From contig OX388346.1 in the NCBI GenBank assembly GCA_947579665.1, positions 91,080,615 to 91,144,614 of the forward strand: a stretch of DNA of 64,000 nt. The letters run 5' to 3'. This stretch comes from Sympetrum striolatum (taxonomy: Eukaryota; Arthropoda; Insecta; Odonata; Libellulidae). Below are positions 45,011-56,689 of the stretch, piece after piece; position 1 is the first letter of the stretch, and every line of letters begins with the position of its first letter. Under the pieces are notes generated by a model. It saw nothing but the letters and a program-made list of their open reading frames with translations, had not been told where the DNA came from and did not search any database. The position numbers were made by a program, and so were the translations under genes.

Positions 45011-45856
45011 AGAAACGAGTCTGATTGACATTAAATTTATGAAAATAAGTATAACTTTTATAAATCCTTAAAGATTATAATTTAATCTCCTAAATATTGA
45101 TAGTCAATCCACATAAAATTATGACTAATTCAATTTCAATCGATAATAAACCCTTTAAATTCCAGCATTTGGCTACTACAATTTAGAGTATATAATTTAC
45201 CAGACCAACACAAGTACTCTCCTACTTTACGCTGATTGCGGCATGGTTAATGCTACGTTTTCACCAGCTTATTACGTCATTTTGAAAATTACACATTTTT
45301 CTCTCAAATATCCAGGCATTGAAATGAAATAGTACAAGGAATCTGATTTATAAGAAAATGATCTTGAATTGTGCAACATAAAAATGCTGTCTATTCGATG
45401 TCACGAACAAAATCCAATTAGCAATGAAATTGTTAATTTTTCACATTTTACATTATTTGAATCTTAGCAATTTGCAAATAGAGTTAATTTAAATTATACC
45501 TTTTTTCCTAAATTATGTCTCGAAAAATTTCCCTGCGTCTTATATGTGAAGGTTCAACCTCCACAGGTTAACTTTCAATACTGAATGCTATTTTTAGCCC
45601 AGATGGTCTATACTACCTATTTCGGCTCCATTATGTCAGTTATACTCTGATTATCACTTTGGTATTACATATTATGAACTTCCATCATGTAGTTTGAAAA
45701 TGAACATTGGGCGGATGTGGACTATTTTAGCGCGATCTGGCAGCTGTATCGCGGTATTTTCAGGTTTGGATCTCGCAACCCGGCTGATCATAACAAAACA
45801 GTGTGTCCTCTTCTTGCTGAGTAAAACTATTTGTTTAAAAAAACAACCTTGGAAAT
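45011..45856. other. Unassigned AT-rich DNA
   Basis: No supported gene or repeat. Confidence 0.4.
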
Positions 45857-46030
45857 ATGACTACAGGAAATAAGAGATTAAACTACACTATTCAACATAA
45901 ACAATGAGTGTTAAATTACGCTAAAGTGCATGGAAACAGAACAGCAGCAAGGCATTTTGGTCCACCACCTACCGAAAATATTATATGTAGGTACTTGGCG
46001 ACTGCTGGAAGATCAATTGAAGACTGCTAA
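45857..46030 (+). pseudogene. Pogo-type helix-turn-helix relic
   Basis: A 58-codon frame with one internal TGA: MTTGNKRLNYTIQHKQ, stop, then VLNYAKVHGNRTAARHFG and a short tail to a stop at 46028-46030. The K-R-x-Y-x(3)-K...YA...GNRxAAR.FG pattern is that of the N-terminal DNA-binding domain of pogo/Tigger-family transposases and proteins derived from them. No catalytic DDE region follows within several hundred bases, so this is a fragment. A pogo-like MITE lies at 33560-33707 but need not be related. Confidence 0.6.
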
Positions 46031-46671
46031 AATTCATAAACATAATATGTCTTCCCCGAATTTGTAATAATAAATATTGTTTCTGCTTTATTTTGTATTT
46101 TGTTCGATTGCTTGCCATCAAATTATTGAAATATATAATTTCAAAATAGCTTCCGTTTATTAAATTTTCTTAATTCTAAATATCTTTGGTAATTGCATTC
46201 AATGATTGTGTTAATATTTGGCTTTTACGAAATGTGACAACTAAAAGAAACAACATTTTAAGTTATTGTGTGGTACCGCGCTTTTGCATGGACTATTAAA
46301 ACTTTTTTTTTCCTTGTGAGTGGCCAACTTAATGAGGGTGCGGTCTTATATGCCGTCAAATACGGTATTAATCATTCATTATTTCCATTTCATTCCTTCA
46401 ACCATTTCCTTTGGAATCAATCACGCAAAATTAATCATTTCTATCAAGAGGTGATTAATGGGCAATAACTAAGAGAAACGGAGAGAATGAAAAGAGATGT
46501 TTTTCAAGATAAAAGAAGAAGGGGTTAGTTATCAGAGAAAAAAATGAAAAGGATATAACATACCTTATGGAGGATAGAAAACGATTTATAACTTATGAAT
46601 CTCAGATATTTTCAAGAATGACCCCCCCAATTATTAAAAACTTTTTCAAATCTCAAAATTTTCTTTCTTAG
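46031..46671. other. Intergenic or intronic DNA upstream of cadherin exons
   Basis: AT-rich; no exon is recognised. The upstream exons of the cadherin gene are not found in the window, so this may be part of a large intron. Confidence 0.35.
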
Positions 46672-47043
46672 TGTTTTAGAAGAGAGAATTGCATACTTTA
46701 CTCCTTTTTATCATGATACAGCTGAATTCCAGATTGATGCCAGTAATGGACAGATCTCTACGGATCCCATTGATAGAGAAGCTACAATTTTTCATGGAGC
46801 GAGCATCCCAGAGATAAGATTGACCCTAACTGCAACTTGCTCAATAAAGAAGACTTTTGATTGGATTAATAGAAATACTGGAAAGGATTCCTCAACTACT
46901 AGAGCTACTTCAATGACTATCTTTGTATATGTACTTGACAAAAATGATAATGCACCTGAATTTGCAAGTAAAAATATAACACTTGGATACCCAACAAAAA
47001 GCATTGCTGAAGAGGAGATGCCAACACATCTAGGAATTGCTGA
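46672..47043 (+). CDS. Cadherin-family gene, exon with cadherin-repeat end
   Basis: The acceptor TTTTCTTTCTTAG opens a frame that needs one base to finish its first codon. It reads VLEERIAYFTPF, then FQIDASNGQISTDPIDREA, which fits the cadherin F-x-I-D...G-x-I...DRE pattern, then TIFVYVLDKNDNAPEFASK with the calcium-binding D-x-N-D-N-A-P linker, and the start of the next repeat. It ends in phase 0 at GAG|GTATGC. Cadherin repeats mediate calcium-dependent adhesion outside the cell. Only the last repeats are seen; earlier exons lie outside the window or are unrecognised. Confidence 0.85.
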
Positions 47044-47349
47044 GGTATGCACGTATGATTCTAACTCATGCTAGAGCTTGCCTTATTTCATGTATTCATA
47101 GTTTAACATGTTTAACTCTTTACAAGTGTTGTGGGAAGATTATATACTTGATATCCTTGAAGATGAAGGCTAGCAATGAACGGCTTGTTTTTTTTGTCAA
47201 TGGTTTAAATTTTGTTCAATTTTCAGGCAAGATTTAAAAATAATAAAATCGGATTTTATTTTAGATTTCCCAAACTAAACTTCTTTAAATTTCAGATTTG
47301 TCTCATGGTATTCTTGATATAAAGAAGTATATGTCTGATTTGCTTTCAG

Positions 47350-47529
47350 GCATATGATGCTGATATTGGAGAAAATGCAGAAATTACATATGGTGCCAAC
47401 ACATTTAATGTAATCATTGAAAAAATTAGTGGCTACTACTATCCGCATCCTAACAATTTTCAATATGAAGACTTTGACTTCAAAATTATTGCTAGAAATG
47501 ATGATTATTCCACAGATTGTGCAGTCAAG
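47350..47529 (+). CDS. Cadherin-family gene, last cadherin repeat exon
   Basis: The acceptor TGCTTTCAG opens exactly 60 codons in phase 0, reading AYDADIGENAEITYG, the D-x-D-x-G-x-N-A-x-I-x-Y signature of cadherin repeats. It continues through FNVIIEKISGYYY and FDFKIIARNDDYSTDCAVK to the donor AAG|GTAAGA. It follows the previous exon without a phase break. The repeat lacks a further DxNDN linker, as expected for the membrane-proximal repeat. Confidence 0.85.
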
Positions 47530-48758
47530 GTAAGATTTTCAAAAAATTCTATTCCTTTAGTCTTAATTTCAAGCTTTGGAGTTGTATTACTGCAAAATTC
47601 TACAAATCAATGAATTTTAAGTAAATTAAAGATTGCCACAAGCCCAACATCTTTCATGCAGTTGGACTTAGCAAGAAAATCATAATCTATTAAGTATCAC
47701 TAATTAAGAAAAGATTTAACTTAAACTATTTAACAATATATTATGCTTGCTCTAAGCTCAGAATATAATATTTAAATTGAAAGGAATGTTACACCAAATT
47801 TTGAATATGAAGTGCATGCATACATATTAGTATTTGCAATAAAAGATTTCATCCATTGAACAGCTGCAGAGGTTCAACTACAAGAGTAATTGAGGTGAAA
47901 ACTTTTAAACATATCAGAAATTCATGGACTTCCATGACTTAGGCTGTACTAAAAATGAATGTTTCTTTGATATCTATTTAAAGATACAATATAAGTACAA
48001 ACAGTTAGTTTTAGCTGATAAGTCTGTACCAGGGTTGGCAAACCTTTTGCAACTAGAGTGCCATATTTTATGTATGTAAAGAACTTGTGAGCCAATGTGG
48101 TGCAATGCAATCTAGAGAAATAGTGATATACATGCGATTGTGTCAAGAACTGGATTAATATGTGGAAATTGGCTTAAATTATCGCTAATTATCATTAATA
48201 ATGAAAATAATCCGCATTTATTTACTGTGGGGCTAAATTTTTAAGTGATGTAATGTTTTATAAAGATAATTTTGTAAGAATTGTGCATGTCAAAAAATTC
48301 TCTCGCATGCCACTTTGGACTTGTGTGCCATAGGTTTGCCACCACTGAACAATACAGATGCCCACATGCTTATACTTGTACCTTTCATAATGCTTTAGTT
48401 AATCCTTTATTTAAATAACATCCAGAACATTAGTAAGAAAATTTTCTTTAGTGGCTCCTGTTTCAACATTATTGATAACAGTTCAGCTAAATTCATAAGC
48501 ATCAATTTATTAAATTTATTTTAGTTGGCACCATTCATTTCTATTGGTTTTATCAAGAGCTTAATCAAAATAAAAATGCATTCAATTACTTTTGCAGCAC
48601 TTGTTGGTGAACAGAATATCCTTAATAACCTCCCCAATCTCTAATTTAATTTTTTTTGTAACTTAACCATAGATATAATCTATATCAGCCATTTTCAGTG
48701 CGAAGTTAAATTTATAGTTATGTAATAACATGATGAAAATTTTACTCCAATTTCTTAG

Positions 48759-49087
48759 GTAAAGATTCTGTCGCAAAAATATCTTACTGAAATACGAATA
48801 AAGGGAGAACAAGTTGCCAATGCTCAGCAGATAGTAAAGAAAATGTCCAATATAACTGGCTTAGATGTTGGTATTGTAACTGCAAGGCTTGTGAAATCTT
48901 CTAGTTCAGAAGATAGTGAAAATGCATTGTTTGTCACGGGCATTTTTGGAAAGCCTTCCTATGTATTTACTGATAGTTTGAAAGAAATGCCTGTTGATGG
49001 TCTTCGATTGGATGATACTTATTCCCTCCGCCTTGTGGTTTATGCGTTCAAAGATGGGACAGCTGTTGATACCAATACATTCCAAGA
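48759..49087 (+). CDS. Cadherin-family gene, membrane-proximal domain exon
   Basis: The acceptor CCAATTTCTTAG opens VKILSQKYLTEIRIKGEQVA, which completes the last cadherin strand and then enters a strand-helix-strand region (AQQIVKKMSNITGLDVGIVT ARL). This resembles the ferredoxin-like membrane-adjacent domains of long cadherins (PCDH15/CDH23 type) and similar invertebrate cadherins. The later part (DDTYSLRLVVYAFKDG) looks like a strand pair of a fibronectin-like fold. It ends two bases into a codon at GA|GTAAGT. Domain naming is tentative. Confidence 0.75.
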
Positions 49088-49387
49088 GTAAGTTGAAATA
49101 ATTCAATACATATTTTTCAACCAATATCAAATTAACATATGTAAAGATTACTAAGTTTTTAAAATAATAATGAAATATTCTAATTGAAATAAATATATTT
49201 ATCTCATAAATTTGATTCGCATTTGATTAAAGAGACTATATCATCTAAAATTTTCTTTTGCCAAAACCAATCATATTAAATTAGCTTATGTTAAAGAAAA
49301 GTCATCCCAGTGGTGACAGAAAGGATTTTGAAGCATTCCAAGTTATAAAAACTTTTATCAAATCTTCTGTTTAAACAAAATAGTTGA

Positions 49388-49489
49388 GATCATATAAAAT
49401 AAAAAATGCAAAATTCCACTAAAACTGTCAATTATTTCAGTAATATTTTATTTTTTGTAGAATTTTGCATTTTTTATTTAATATGATCC
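49388..49489. repeat. ~100 bp inverted repeat in an intron
   Basis: GATCATATAAAATAAAAAAT + GCAAAATTC on the left is mirrored by GAATTTTGCATTTTTTATTT + AATATGATC on the right (29 bp stems, one or two mismatches). It is a MITE-like hairpin; no target duplication is assigned. Confidence 0.6.
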
Positions 49490-50179
49490 CGATTACAGAG
49501 TTACACCAAGTTAATGCTTCTTCGATTGAATTGATTCAAAATAGTTGAGATTATTTCACAATACCTACATTTGAATTCCTATGCATTTGTATATTTATAT
49601 GTGTGGGTTTTTATACAGATATGGGTGCAGATGTACAGAAAAGATGATTTCCAAAATTTGGCTAAGAAAATTAACCCAAAATGAAGGACTAGAATAGTTC
49701 CTCTAAATGATGGCTGTTAAAAAGTTAATTTACAAATAGATGAGCATCTGGATGCATTTGGGAAATTGTCATAACAAATGTTCAAATTGTCTGCTATTTG
49801 AATAAATGGACTCCCCATTTTGCTGACAATGAGTATCAAAAACTATTGTGCAATGTAGCACATCTGCATTTGTACTGAAAGTATCTATTCATGAAAGCTT
49901 AAACTAAGCCTATATTTGGCCATAGCTACATACACTATTTCCTTATAAATTTTCATCAATTATATCGGCATCTAATGACAATCATGATGAATGATGATGT
50001 TGAATTTAGTTGCAGGCATTATTTTCTATGACTTGATGACCTTCCTCCCAAAAATCTATATTAAAAAACAAAAAAAGGAGTCTATAGTCTGAAATATATT
50101 TACATTAATTAAGAATTATTGAGTCAATTAATGATAAAACTAATATGTATTCTTTAAAAATATTTCTTCCAGATATAAG

Positions 50180-50444
50180 AAATGATTTTGAGATAACTGA
50201 TGGAAAAATGTACACCAACAATACTCTTGATGCTGGAAATTACAAATTCTTCGTTTTTGCCTTGGCTAAGTGTTTTGCAGATGGTTTTGATGGTCCAAAT
50301 GCTACCGTAAGTCATATTTACAATGTATCAGTAGTTGAAGTATACAAAATGGAAACTGAAGATAATTTAAATTATGGAGAGCTTCTTTTCTTTATATTAT
50401 CTTTAATATATTCATTAAAAACTGGCTCAAACCGAGAGATATAA
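50180..50444 (+). CDS. Cadherin-family gene, next exon; end uncertain
   Basis: The previous exon's phase fits the acceptor at 50178-50179 (CAGATATAAG), giving E-NDFEITDGKMYTNN, then TLDAGNYKFFVFALAKC, a fibronectin III-like strand. A donor lies at ACC|GTAAGT (50307); if used, the exon is 50180-50306. If not, the frame reads through NVSVVEVYK and a hydrophobic LLFFILSLIYSL to a stop at 50444, which would be a short membrane anchor with an 8-residue tail. I cannot choose between the two. The more obvious acceptor eight bases upstream would break the frame. Confidence 0.55.
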
Positions 50445-52240
50445 ATATCACTAAATTACTCTATGTAACACTTATCTCATTCAACTTTAATTTAAATAAT
50501 TTGATAGAAATAAAAAGCTCACTCTAAATGAAAATACCCTAAAGTTATATAACCAACAGCACTAAAGATGTGTCTTGTAGTAATTTAGTTTATGATGATA
50601 CCGTCAGTTCAGTACAAAACATGTGAAACTAAGGGAATGCATATCAGTGGAAATGGAGGTTTTGTTAAACTGTTTAGTTTACAGACTGCATGGTTTTTAC
50701 AGTATGAAATTGAGAATATCTTTCTTCCATTTTAATCATTTTGACAAACAGTTGCTGCATTTAAGTGATGTTAACATTATGAATGGATAGTTTTCAATTA
50801 CTTTTGAAAAAGTCGCTTCATTTGATAGATGATTGTCGAAGAGAATTTCAGCACAATCTTCAGATGCCACATGTGGTTATGGCTGGTTTTACATTGTGGA
50901 GCAACATTATTAACCAATAAAATGGCACCAACATAAAATTCTAACAGATTTTTGTACTTATATATTCCAAAATATTTATAAATAAATAAACTAATTTGGC
51001 TGATAAATTTACTAATTTGGCTGTTATTTCTATGGCTTTTCACTGCTGCTATTCCTTTAAAAATTCATTGATGAATGGAAATTACAAATATGTAATTCTA
51101 TATTCCGTAATTTCATTTTATTCATTGGCCATATTATAAATAAAAAGTAAATCTCAGTATAAATCTTTAGGCAGGGTTGATTAAAAAGGTTTTTTTAATA
51201 ACATTTTTAAAGATTCTCTTATAAACTATCATAAACTTTCTCTGCCTATAAGGTTTGCACTCTATAGAAAATATCATCTTTGAAGCTAATACTCATAAAC
51301 TTAGTTTCTATTAAATGTAAATCTCAAATTTTCAAGAAAAGATGTCCAAAAGCAAATGGTATATCTGTGAAGTAGGAAATCTTTTCTTCATGAAGTATGG
51401 AATTAATATCATTAAACCCATTTTGAATCCTAAAATTGTGCTTTAAATGCTCAAGTGCTCTTGTACATAAAATTGGGAATGCTGTGGCTTTTTCATATTG
51501 GTAGATAAATGCAAAGTGATAACACATAGGATTAATACCATACATCTGATATTTTTTTCATAACCCAGAAAACAATTGGATACTTTCAAATAAAGAAATT
51601 CTGTCTACATGAGTTGATGTTGTAGCTACGTCCATGAATAGAATTTGTACTTTTGAATAATTTGTTTAACATAAAAATTTATTTTAGTTAAAATTTTCTC
51701 TCTTTACAGTTACATTGTTTTAACCTGAAGATACTTAGATGCCAGATCACGTGTCAGATAATATATCAGCTCACTTTGGTGGGCTCCCCTTAAGAGACTT
51801 CCAAAGTATACCAGCCTATATTCTCAAATACAAATAACTTGAATTTCAAAGACTGAAAATATAATCTATATCAGGTATTAATGTACTCGTTATTTTAAGT
51901 ATTTACTTGAAATCACTCAACCATTCTTAGAGAATGCAGTAGAACTCTTGGTTACTTAAATAATGTCCTACAGATATTTCTTCAATGAATGTAAACAATA
52001 GTGTGACCTTCAAAAATGAATAGAATTGGTTACTTAGATATGATTATAAATACAGAGTAGTATTTCATACAAATATCAATTGATTATTAATAACAGGTAT
52101 TTTTCATCAATTATCTAATTGTTTCAAGAATTTTTACTATCAGATTGGACCTTTAAAGCTATTCAGATACTTTAAGAAAGCTTATCATTTAGATTTAAAA
52201 TATTGAATACAGAACATCATACGCATAAAATACAAATGCA
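50445..52240. other. Unassigned DNA between cadherin exons and a LINE fragment
   Basis: An acceptor-like CTCTCTTTACAG at about 51710 opens only 27 codons, with no membrane segment. No other exon is recognised. Confidence 0.4.
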
Positions 52241-53200
52241 AAATATATAAATAATGATAGAAAAATACATAAAATATAAAGTACATGACCCATTGAAAAC
52301 TATTAAGACTCACTTATAAACTCTTGAAGACTATAGTATGACTTTTTGAGCGAATATTTATTCAGATTTCTTTTGAAGGCTGTTATAGAAGTAATGGTCT
52401 TTATATTTTCTGGTAGTTTGTTAAAAATTATGGAGGCTGAATGATGAGGGCCTTTATGAGAGAGTGCTAATTTATATCTATTGAGATGAACATCATCCTT
52501 GCAACTGGTGTTGTGATGGCGGCAAGTGGAATTAGTTGGGAATAAGTTAGGGTATTTTTTGACAAATAGACCACAGTTGAGTATAGACATTGAGGGTAGG
52601 GTAAGTATTTTCAAGGACTGAAAAAGGCATCCCATGCACTCTATATGATACACCAGAGATACATTTAATTGCTTGTTTCTGCAGTGAAAAAGCTTTGCTA
52701 GAATAGCTGGCATTTCCCCAAAAAATGACAGCATAGGATAGATGGGAATGTATTTTGGCATAATAAACATGCTTTAAGGTTTTGGTTGAGGCAATAGGAT
52801 AAAGTTTAAGTAACATAAAAATCCCAGAGGAGACTTTCTTCATGACATTGTCAACATGTCCAATCCATTTTCCAATCAAGATTTTCTGAAATGCATATTC
52901 CGAGAAAATTAATAGAAGAGCAATGGGAAATATTAGGATCATTCATTTTAAGAAGGCTTAAGGATGGTGAAGATTGTTTAGTATGAAACTGAAGGTAAAC
53001 AGATTTATTGCAATTCAGAGACAAACAATTTATTTTAAACCAGTTCAATAGATAATTAACTGATGAATTACATAGTTCAGTAAGATCATGTAAGTTGTTA
53101 GAGTGTAGTAAGCATTATCTGCATACAGAAGAGGAGTACTGGATGCAAGATGAGAGGGAAGAACGTTCATGAATAGTAAGGAATTAGTAATGGAAAAGAC
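52240..53200 (-). pseudogene. Jockey-like LINE fragment, frameshifted
   Basis: On the minus strand from about 53170 down: LLYADNAYYTL (the YADD catalytic site with D to N), WFKINCLSLNCNKSVYLQFH, SINFLGICISENLDW, then VYYAKIHSHLSYAVIFWGN and LQKQAIKCISGVSYR, ending in IIFNKLPENIKTIT and a stop at 52303. This is the palm-to-thumb order of a Jockey/CR1-type reverse transcriptase, spread over at least three frames. It is a dead, 5'-truncated copy. Confidence 0.8.
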
Positions 53201-53479
53201 ATGAACTGTAAATGTGTTTTCAGTATGTTTATGTTTGTTAAATAATTTTGGAATAGATCCAAAAACTCTTTGGTTGAAAAAATTGTATTTAATTTTGGTT
53301 TTGATGTATTATTATATTTGCTCACTGCGATTTATGTAAAACAGTTGAATCCAAATTTGTTTTAGGTGGCGCTCCACAAAACAATAAACTCTATTATTAT
53401 TATCTATTATATAGAGAAGTTTCTCTGGATATCTATTGTATATAGACGTTTCTCTGGATATACCTATATATACACACAC

Positions 53480-54660
53480 TCAGTGAGGATCAAAATTCTT
53501 ACCATGTTCCACAAGTGTCACTGACTTGAAAATTTTATGACATATTGGCCATAACGTGTAATCACCAGAAAAAAAGCGATTTTTACGCAGTCTCTTGGGT
53601 TTGATGCGATAAAGCCCCGAAATTTTTCCATAAGGATGCAATGAAAGGATTCTGGAAAATTTTTTTGAGGCACTTCCTGGCAAATTTGAGAGTTGAAATA
53701 CAAGGGATGCTGTAAGTCGTACAACAAATTCAAAATTTTAATTAAAAAAGTTTTATTTCTACCAGGGCATTACATATATTCACATTTTGCAAAAGGCCTT
53801 GCGCTTGACACCCCCTACTATTTAATAGTTATTGCAGGAATTTCAAGTTATTTATGATTGATTAACTGAGAACGTGGAAATTCTATGCCCAGGCATGTGA
53901 ACCGAGGTAATACATGGTAATTCTTTTATGATTTTCATTAAGTCTTTGCAAACTGTAGTACTTTAAACATATGCTTGCAGTATGCAAGCAACTTTTACTC
54001 GCACTTATATATAGGCGATAAAAATTTTAACCATGTTCCACTAGCATCACTGACTTGAAATTTTTACGACATACTGGCCATAGGGTGCAACCACAGGATG
54101 AAATGCGACTTTCAACCTCAGCATCATGGGTTCAATTCCAGAAGGCCCCAAAATACCGATTTTTTCCATAAGGATAAATTGCAGGGATTTTTGGAAAATG
54201 TTTTGAGGAACTTCCTGGAAAATTAGTGAGTTAAAATTTGAGGGATCACTGGAAGTCGTGCAAATTCAACGAAAACTATAAAGACATCTTCAAAGATTAT
54301 CCTTGGTTTGACACTAGGTTAGGGCAAATATTATCCTATTTTAAATAAATTGTGACAATTTGTAGAATTTTTTAAAATCCCTTCCCAATCACATGGAAAC
54401 ATAAAACCCAGCATGTGATTAGAGATCATAAATAAATTTCATATACACTCTTTAACATTTCCATGGTGGTCCTTGGTTCGATCCCAGAGCTCTATGCATT
54501 GCAATTGGGAATAATGGAAACTTGGAATCACGCAATGGATTTATATTGACTTCAAACTTTGGATTAAATAAGTTTTATTCCTACCAGTTCGGTTATATGA
54601 ATTAACATGTTAAAAAAGGTTCTGGGTTCTACACAAGCCGTCTCTACTGTTTGAAACGTA
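53480..54660. repeat. Isolated decayed copy of the left-end satellite
   Basis: It contains, in the same order as a type A unit: CACAAGTGTCACTGACTTGAAA (split here as CACAAGTGTCACTGAC and TTGAAA), a degraded box at 53596, the junction palindrome GCTTGCAGTATGCAAGC at about 53973, then boxes at 54126 (GTTCAA), 54305 (GTTTGA), 54475 (GTTCGA) and 54623 (GTTCTA). Three of these four have point mutations within the box. It lies about 43 kb from the array end. Confidence 0.8.
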
Positions 54661-54826
54661 AGGCAGGTGGTAGTGGAAATTCTATGGCCAGGCATGTGAA
54701 CAGATGTAAGTAATGAATGTTTCATATACAGTGTATTTTACAGTGATGGCAACATTATATGATACATAAATAGTAGAAACAAAATAATGACCATTATATG
54801 AAGTTTTCTTCAAAAATATTATATGA

Positions 54827-55004
54827 AACATCCCTGTAGGATAGGGAATTCAAAATAACAGAGGTCCCAGAAACAAACAAGTTTTTTGGTGTGAGTTTGA
54901 TTGAACTTACACCAAATGTGTGTGAGTTTTATATGATAATATTATAGAAGAGTCTATTTTCTAGGACCTCTGTTATTTTGAATTCCCTATCCTACCGGGA
55001 TGTC
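54827..55004. mobile_element. ~178 bp MITE with ~40 bp terminal inverted repeats
   Basis: ACATCCCTGTAGGATAGGGA followed by ATTCAAAATAACAGAGGTCC is mirrored at 54964-55004 with one mismatch. The centre holds a second small inverted repeat (GGTGTGAG ... CTTACACC). There is no coding capacity. It ends about 17 bp upstream of the exon at 55022. Confidence 0.8.
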
Positions 55005-55021
55005 ACTTAAAATATTTTCAG

Positions 55022-55119
55022 GAGATTGAATTATCGTGTGGCTCAGGAGCCGCCGAAAAGCCAGGCAACAGCCTGCATTCTTTTCTAGGCTTCCTGAACA
55101 ACGTGGTGTCTGCAAAGCA
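55022..55119 (+). CDS. Exon of an unrecognised gene, possibly the cadherin cytoplasmic tail
   Basis: The acceptor AAATATTTTCAG opens EIELSCGSGAAEKPGNSLHS, then FLGFLNNVVSAK, ending two bases into a codon at CA|GTAAGT. The exon is clearly GC-richer than its surroundings. It can splice in frame to 55490-55535 or to 56395-56467. It follows the cadherin exons on the same strand in a compatible phase, but I found no convincing membrane-spanning exon between them, so the link is only a possibility. Confidence 0.6.
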
Positions 55120-55489
55120 GTAAGTAATAAATGATTTTTTTATCTACTTGTAGATTTGGTATGTTTTTAATGGAAGAAATTATTATAATAAGTTATTGTA
55201 ACGAATTACTGCTTGCAGTTTGTGACTACCATAGTTCATGACTACCAATGCATAGCTAATCAAACTTCACATTGAATACACCAATGGAATGTATCAGGAA
55301 TACTTACAAATTGTAGAAATGTTACCATATTTTGCTTTACTTGTCCTTTGCTGTTTAATTTGCGTTATCAGAGCTGTCTACAGTAGAAGGATATTGTTCG
55401 TACTTATCGCAGTTCAACTAAAAAAAAGGTAAAATGTGGAGTAACTGATTCTTTTAACAGTTTAAGAATACCTTAGATGTTTTCTTTAG

Positions 55490-55535
55490 ATTGTTCAGCG
55501 CCGTAGGCCCAGAGAAATGTCATGGTTTCCCAAGG
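55490..55535 (+). CDS. Alternative 46 bp exon
   Basis: Acceptor TTTTCTTTAG and donor AGG|GTATGT. One base completes the codon left open at 55119, then LFSAVGPEKCHGFPR is open and ends in phase 0. It is high in GC relative to its flanks. Including it leads to the terminal exon at 55885; skipping it leads to 56395. Confidence 0.5.
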
Positions 55536-55884
55536 GTATGTTCACAATTATTATTTATTCACCTTAAAATAATGAAACCTAGGTTATTTTTCTGGAAAAT
55601 AGAGCTAATAGTCTATGTTAAGGCATTCCTACTTGAACACTATGGCTATGAGATATGGAATAGTTAATTCCATATGTTACACCAATTACCCTGCTAAATG
55701 TATTTACATGAGGAGTGATAAAGAAGTAAACCCTAAAAGTAAGAACAATATTTTATTATTTTTATGTACTAAAATCGATCCTCATTTTAAATTTTGTTGT
55801 AAATACCAAGTTAATTTCATGTTTTGCCCAATGGCAAAATAATGTGATTCATTCTTCCTATTATTTACCAACAAATTCTTTCAG

Positions 55885-55908
55885 GGTGCCACTTTAAAAA
55901 TGAAATAG
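55885..55908 (+). CDS. Alternative terminal exon (GATLKMK)
   Basis: The acceptor AAATTCTTTCAG opens GATLKMK and a TAG stop in the phase left by 55490-55535. It is very short, so chance agreement is possible. Confidence 0.35.
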   Translation, partial: GATLKMK

Positions 55909-56394
55909 CCCTTACAACATCACATCCCATTACTAGGTAAGGCAGAAAAACTAAGGGAAGTGAGTACCTTAAAAAGTTAGGCATGAATTAAATCTAACTT
56001 AAAGGTAATGGTCAGGGAAGTGAATATATTGTGAAAGGGCAAGGCATGAACTACTTCTACAATTGTAATTATATGAGAAATAGAGCTGGTGATTCCATAA
56101 ATTAGACCAATTATTTTAATAAATATATTTACATAGTGATTGAGAGGTACATGCTCATGGCAAGAGTAATATTAATGTGCAATTTTCACCCATCCTCTTC
56201 CTTGTTATTTTATTCATGCTTCACTTGCACCAGTTTTAGATACTCATTTTCAAATTTAGAGTTGATATCTAGTTAAGTTTATGTTTTTTCCCAATGCCTA
56301 AACCATACGATACATTTATTTTACCTATATTAAATTACTTGGCACTGATTTGACATCCTGCACATTTCTCATTAGAGATAAAATAATATTTCAG

Positions 56395-56467
56395 GACCAC
56401 CAGCAGTCTCTCAGAAAGTATCAATTCTTCAGCTGATGAGGAAGAGGGAATAGATGCGGAAATATAG
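56395..56467 (+). CDS. Alternative terminal exon, acidic tail
   Basis: The acceptor AATAATATTTCAG gives one base that completes a Gln codon from 55119, then TTSSLSESINSSADEEEG, IDAEI and a TAG stop at 56465-56467. The Ser-rich then acidic composition is typical of a cytoplasmic C-terminus. An AATAAA signal lies at about 56684. Confidence 0.55.
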
Positions 56468-56683
56468 TGTTCTGATGTGTGTATTTTTATATCTTTTCAG
56501 TAGTATGAATACAAAATGAACCATTGAGATTGTGTTACATCTCCACCATTAACAAAAGGAAAGATCTTATTTTCTTCCTTTTTAAGACTTCCTTTGCCAA
56601 GGTGAAGACCTACATTTTATGAACACTGAAGTATTGGTCAGTGGAGCTGTTCCATTAGCTGTTCAATGTTCAATTATCATTAA

Positions 56684-56689
56684 AATAAA
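56684..56689 (+). terminator. Possible polyadenylation signal
   Basis: AATAAA within CATTAAAATAAAATG, about 217 bp after the stop of the acidic-tail exon. The motif is common by chance in AT-rich DNA. Confidence 0.3.

Noticed and set aside
46268..46468. 66-codon frame upstream of the cadherin exons
   Set aside because: No cadherin signature and no splice sites in the phase needed by the exon at 46672.
50145..50180. Acceptor at 50171-50172 for the fourth cadherin exon
   Set aside because: It is a better-looking site, but it puts the exon out of frame with the preceding donor; the AG at 50178-50179 keeps the frame.
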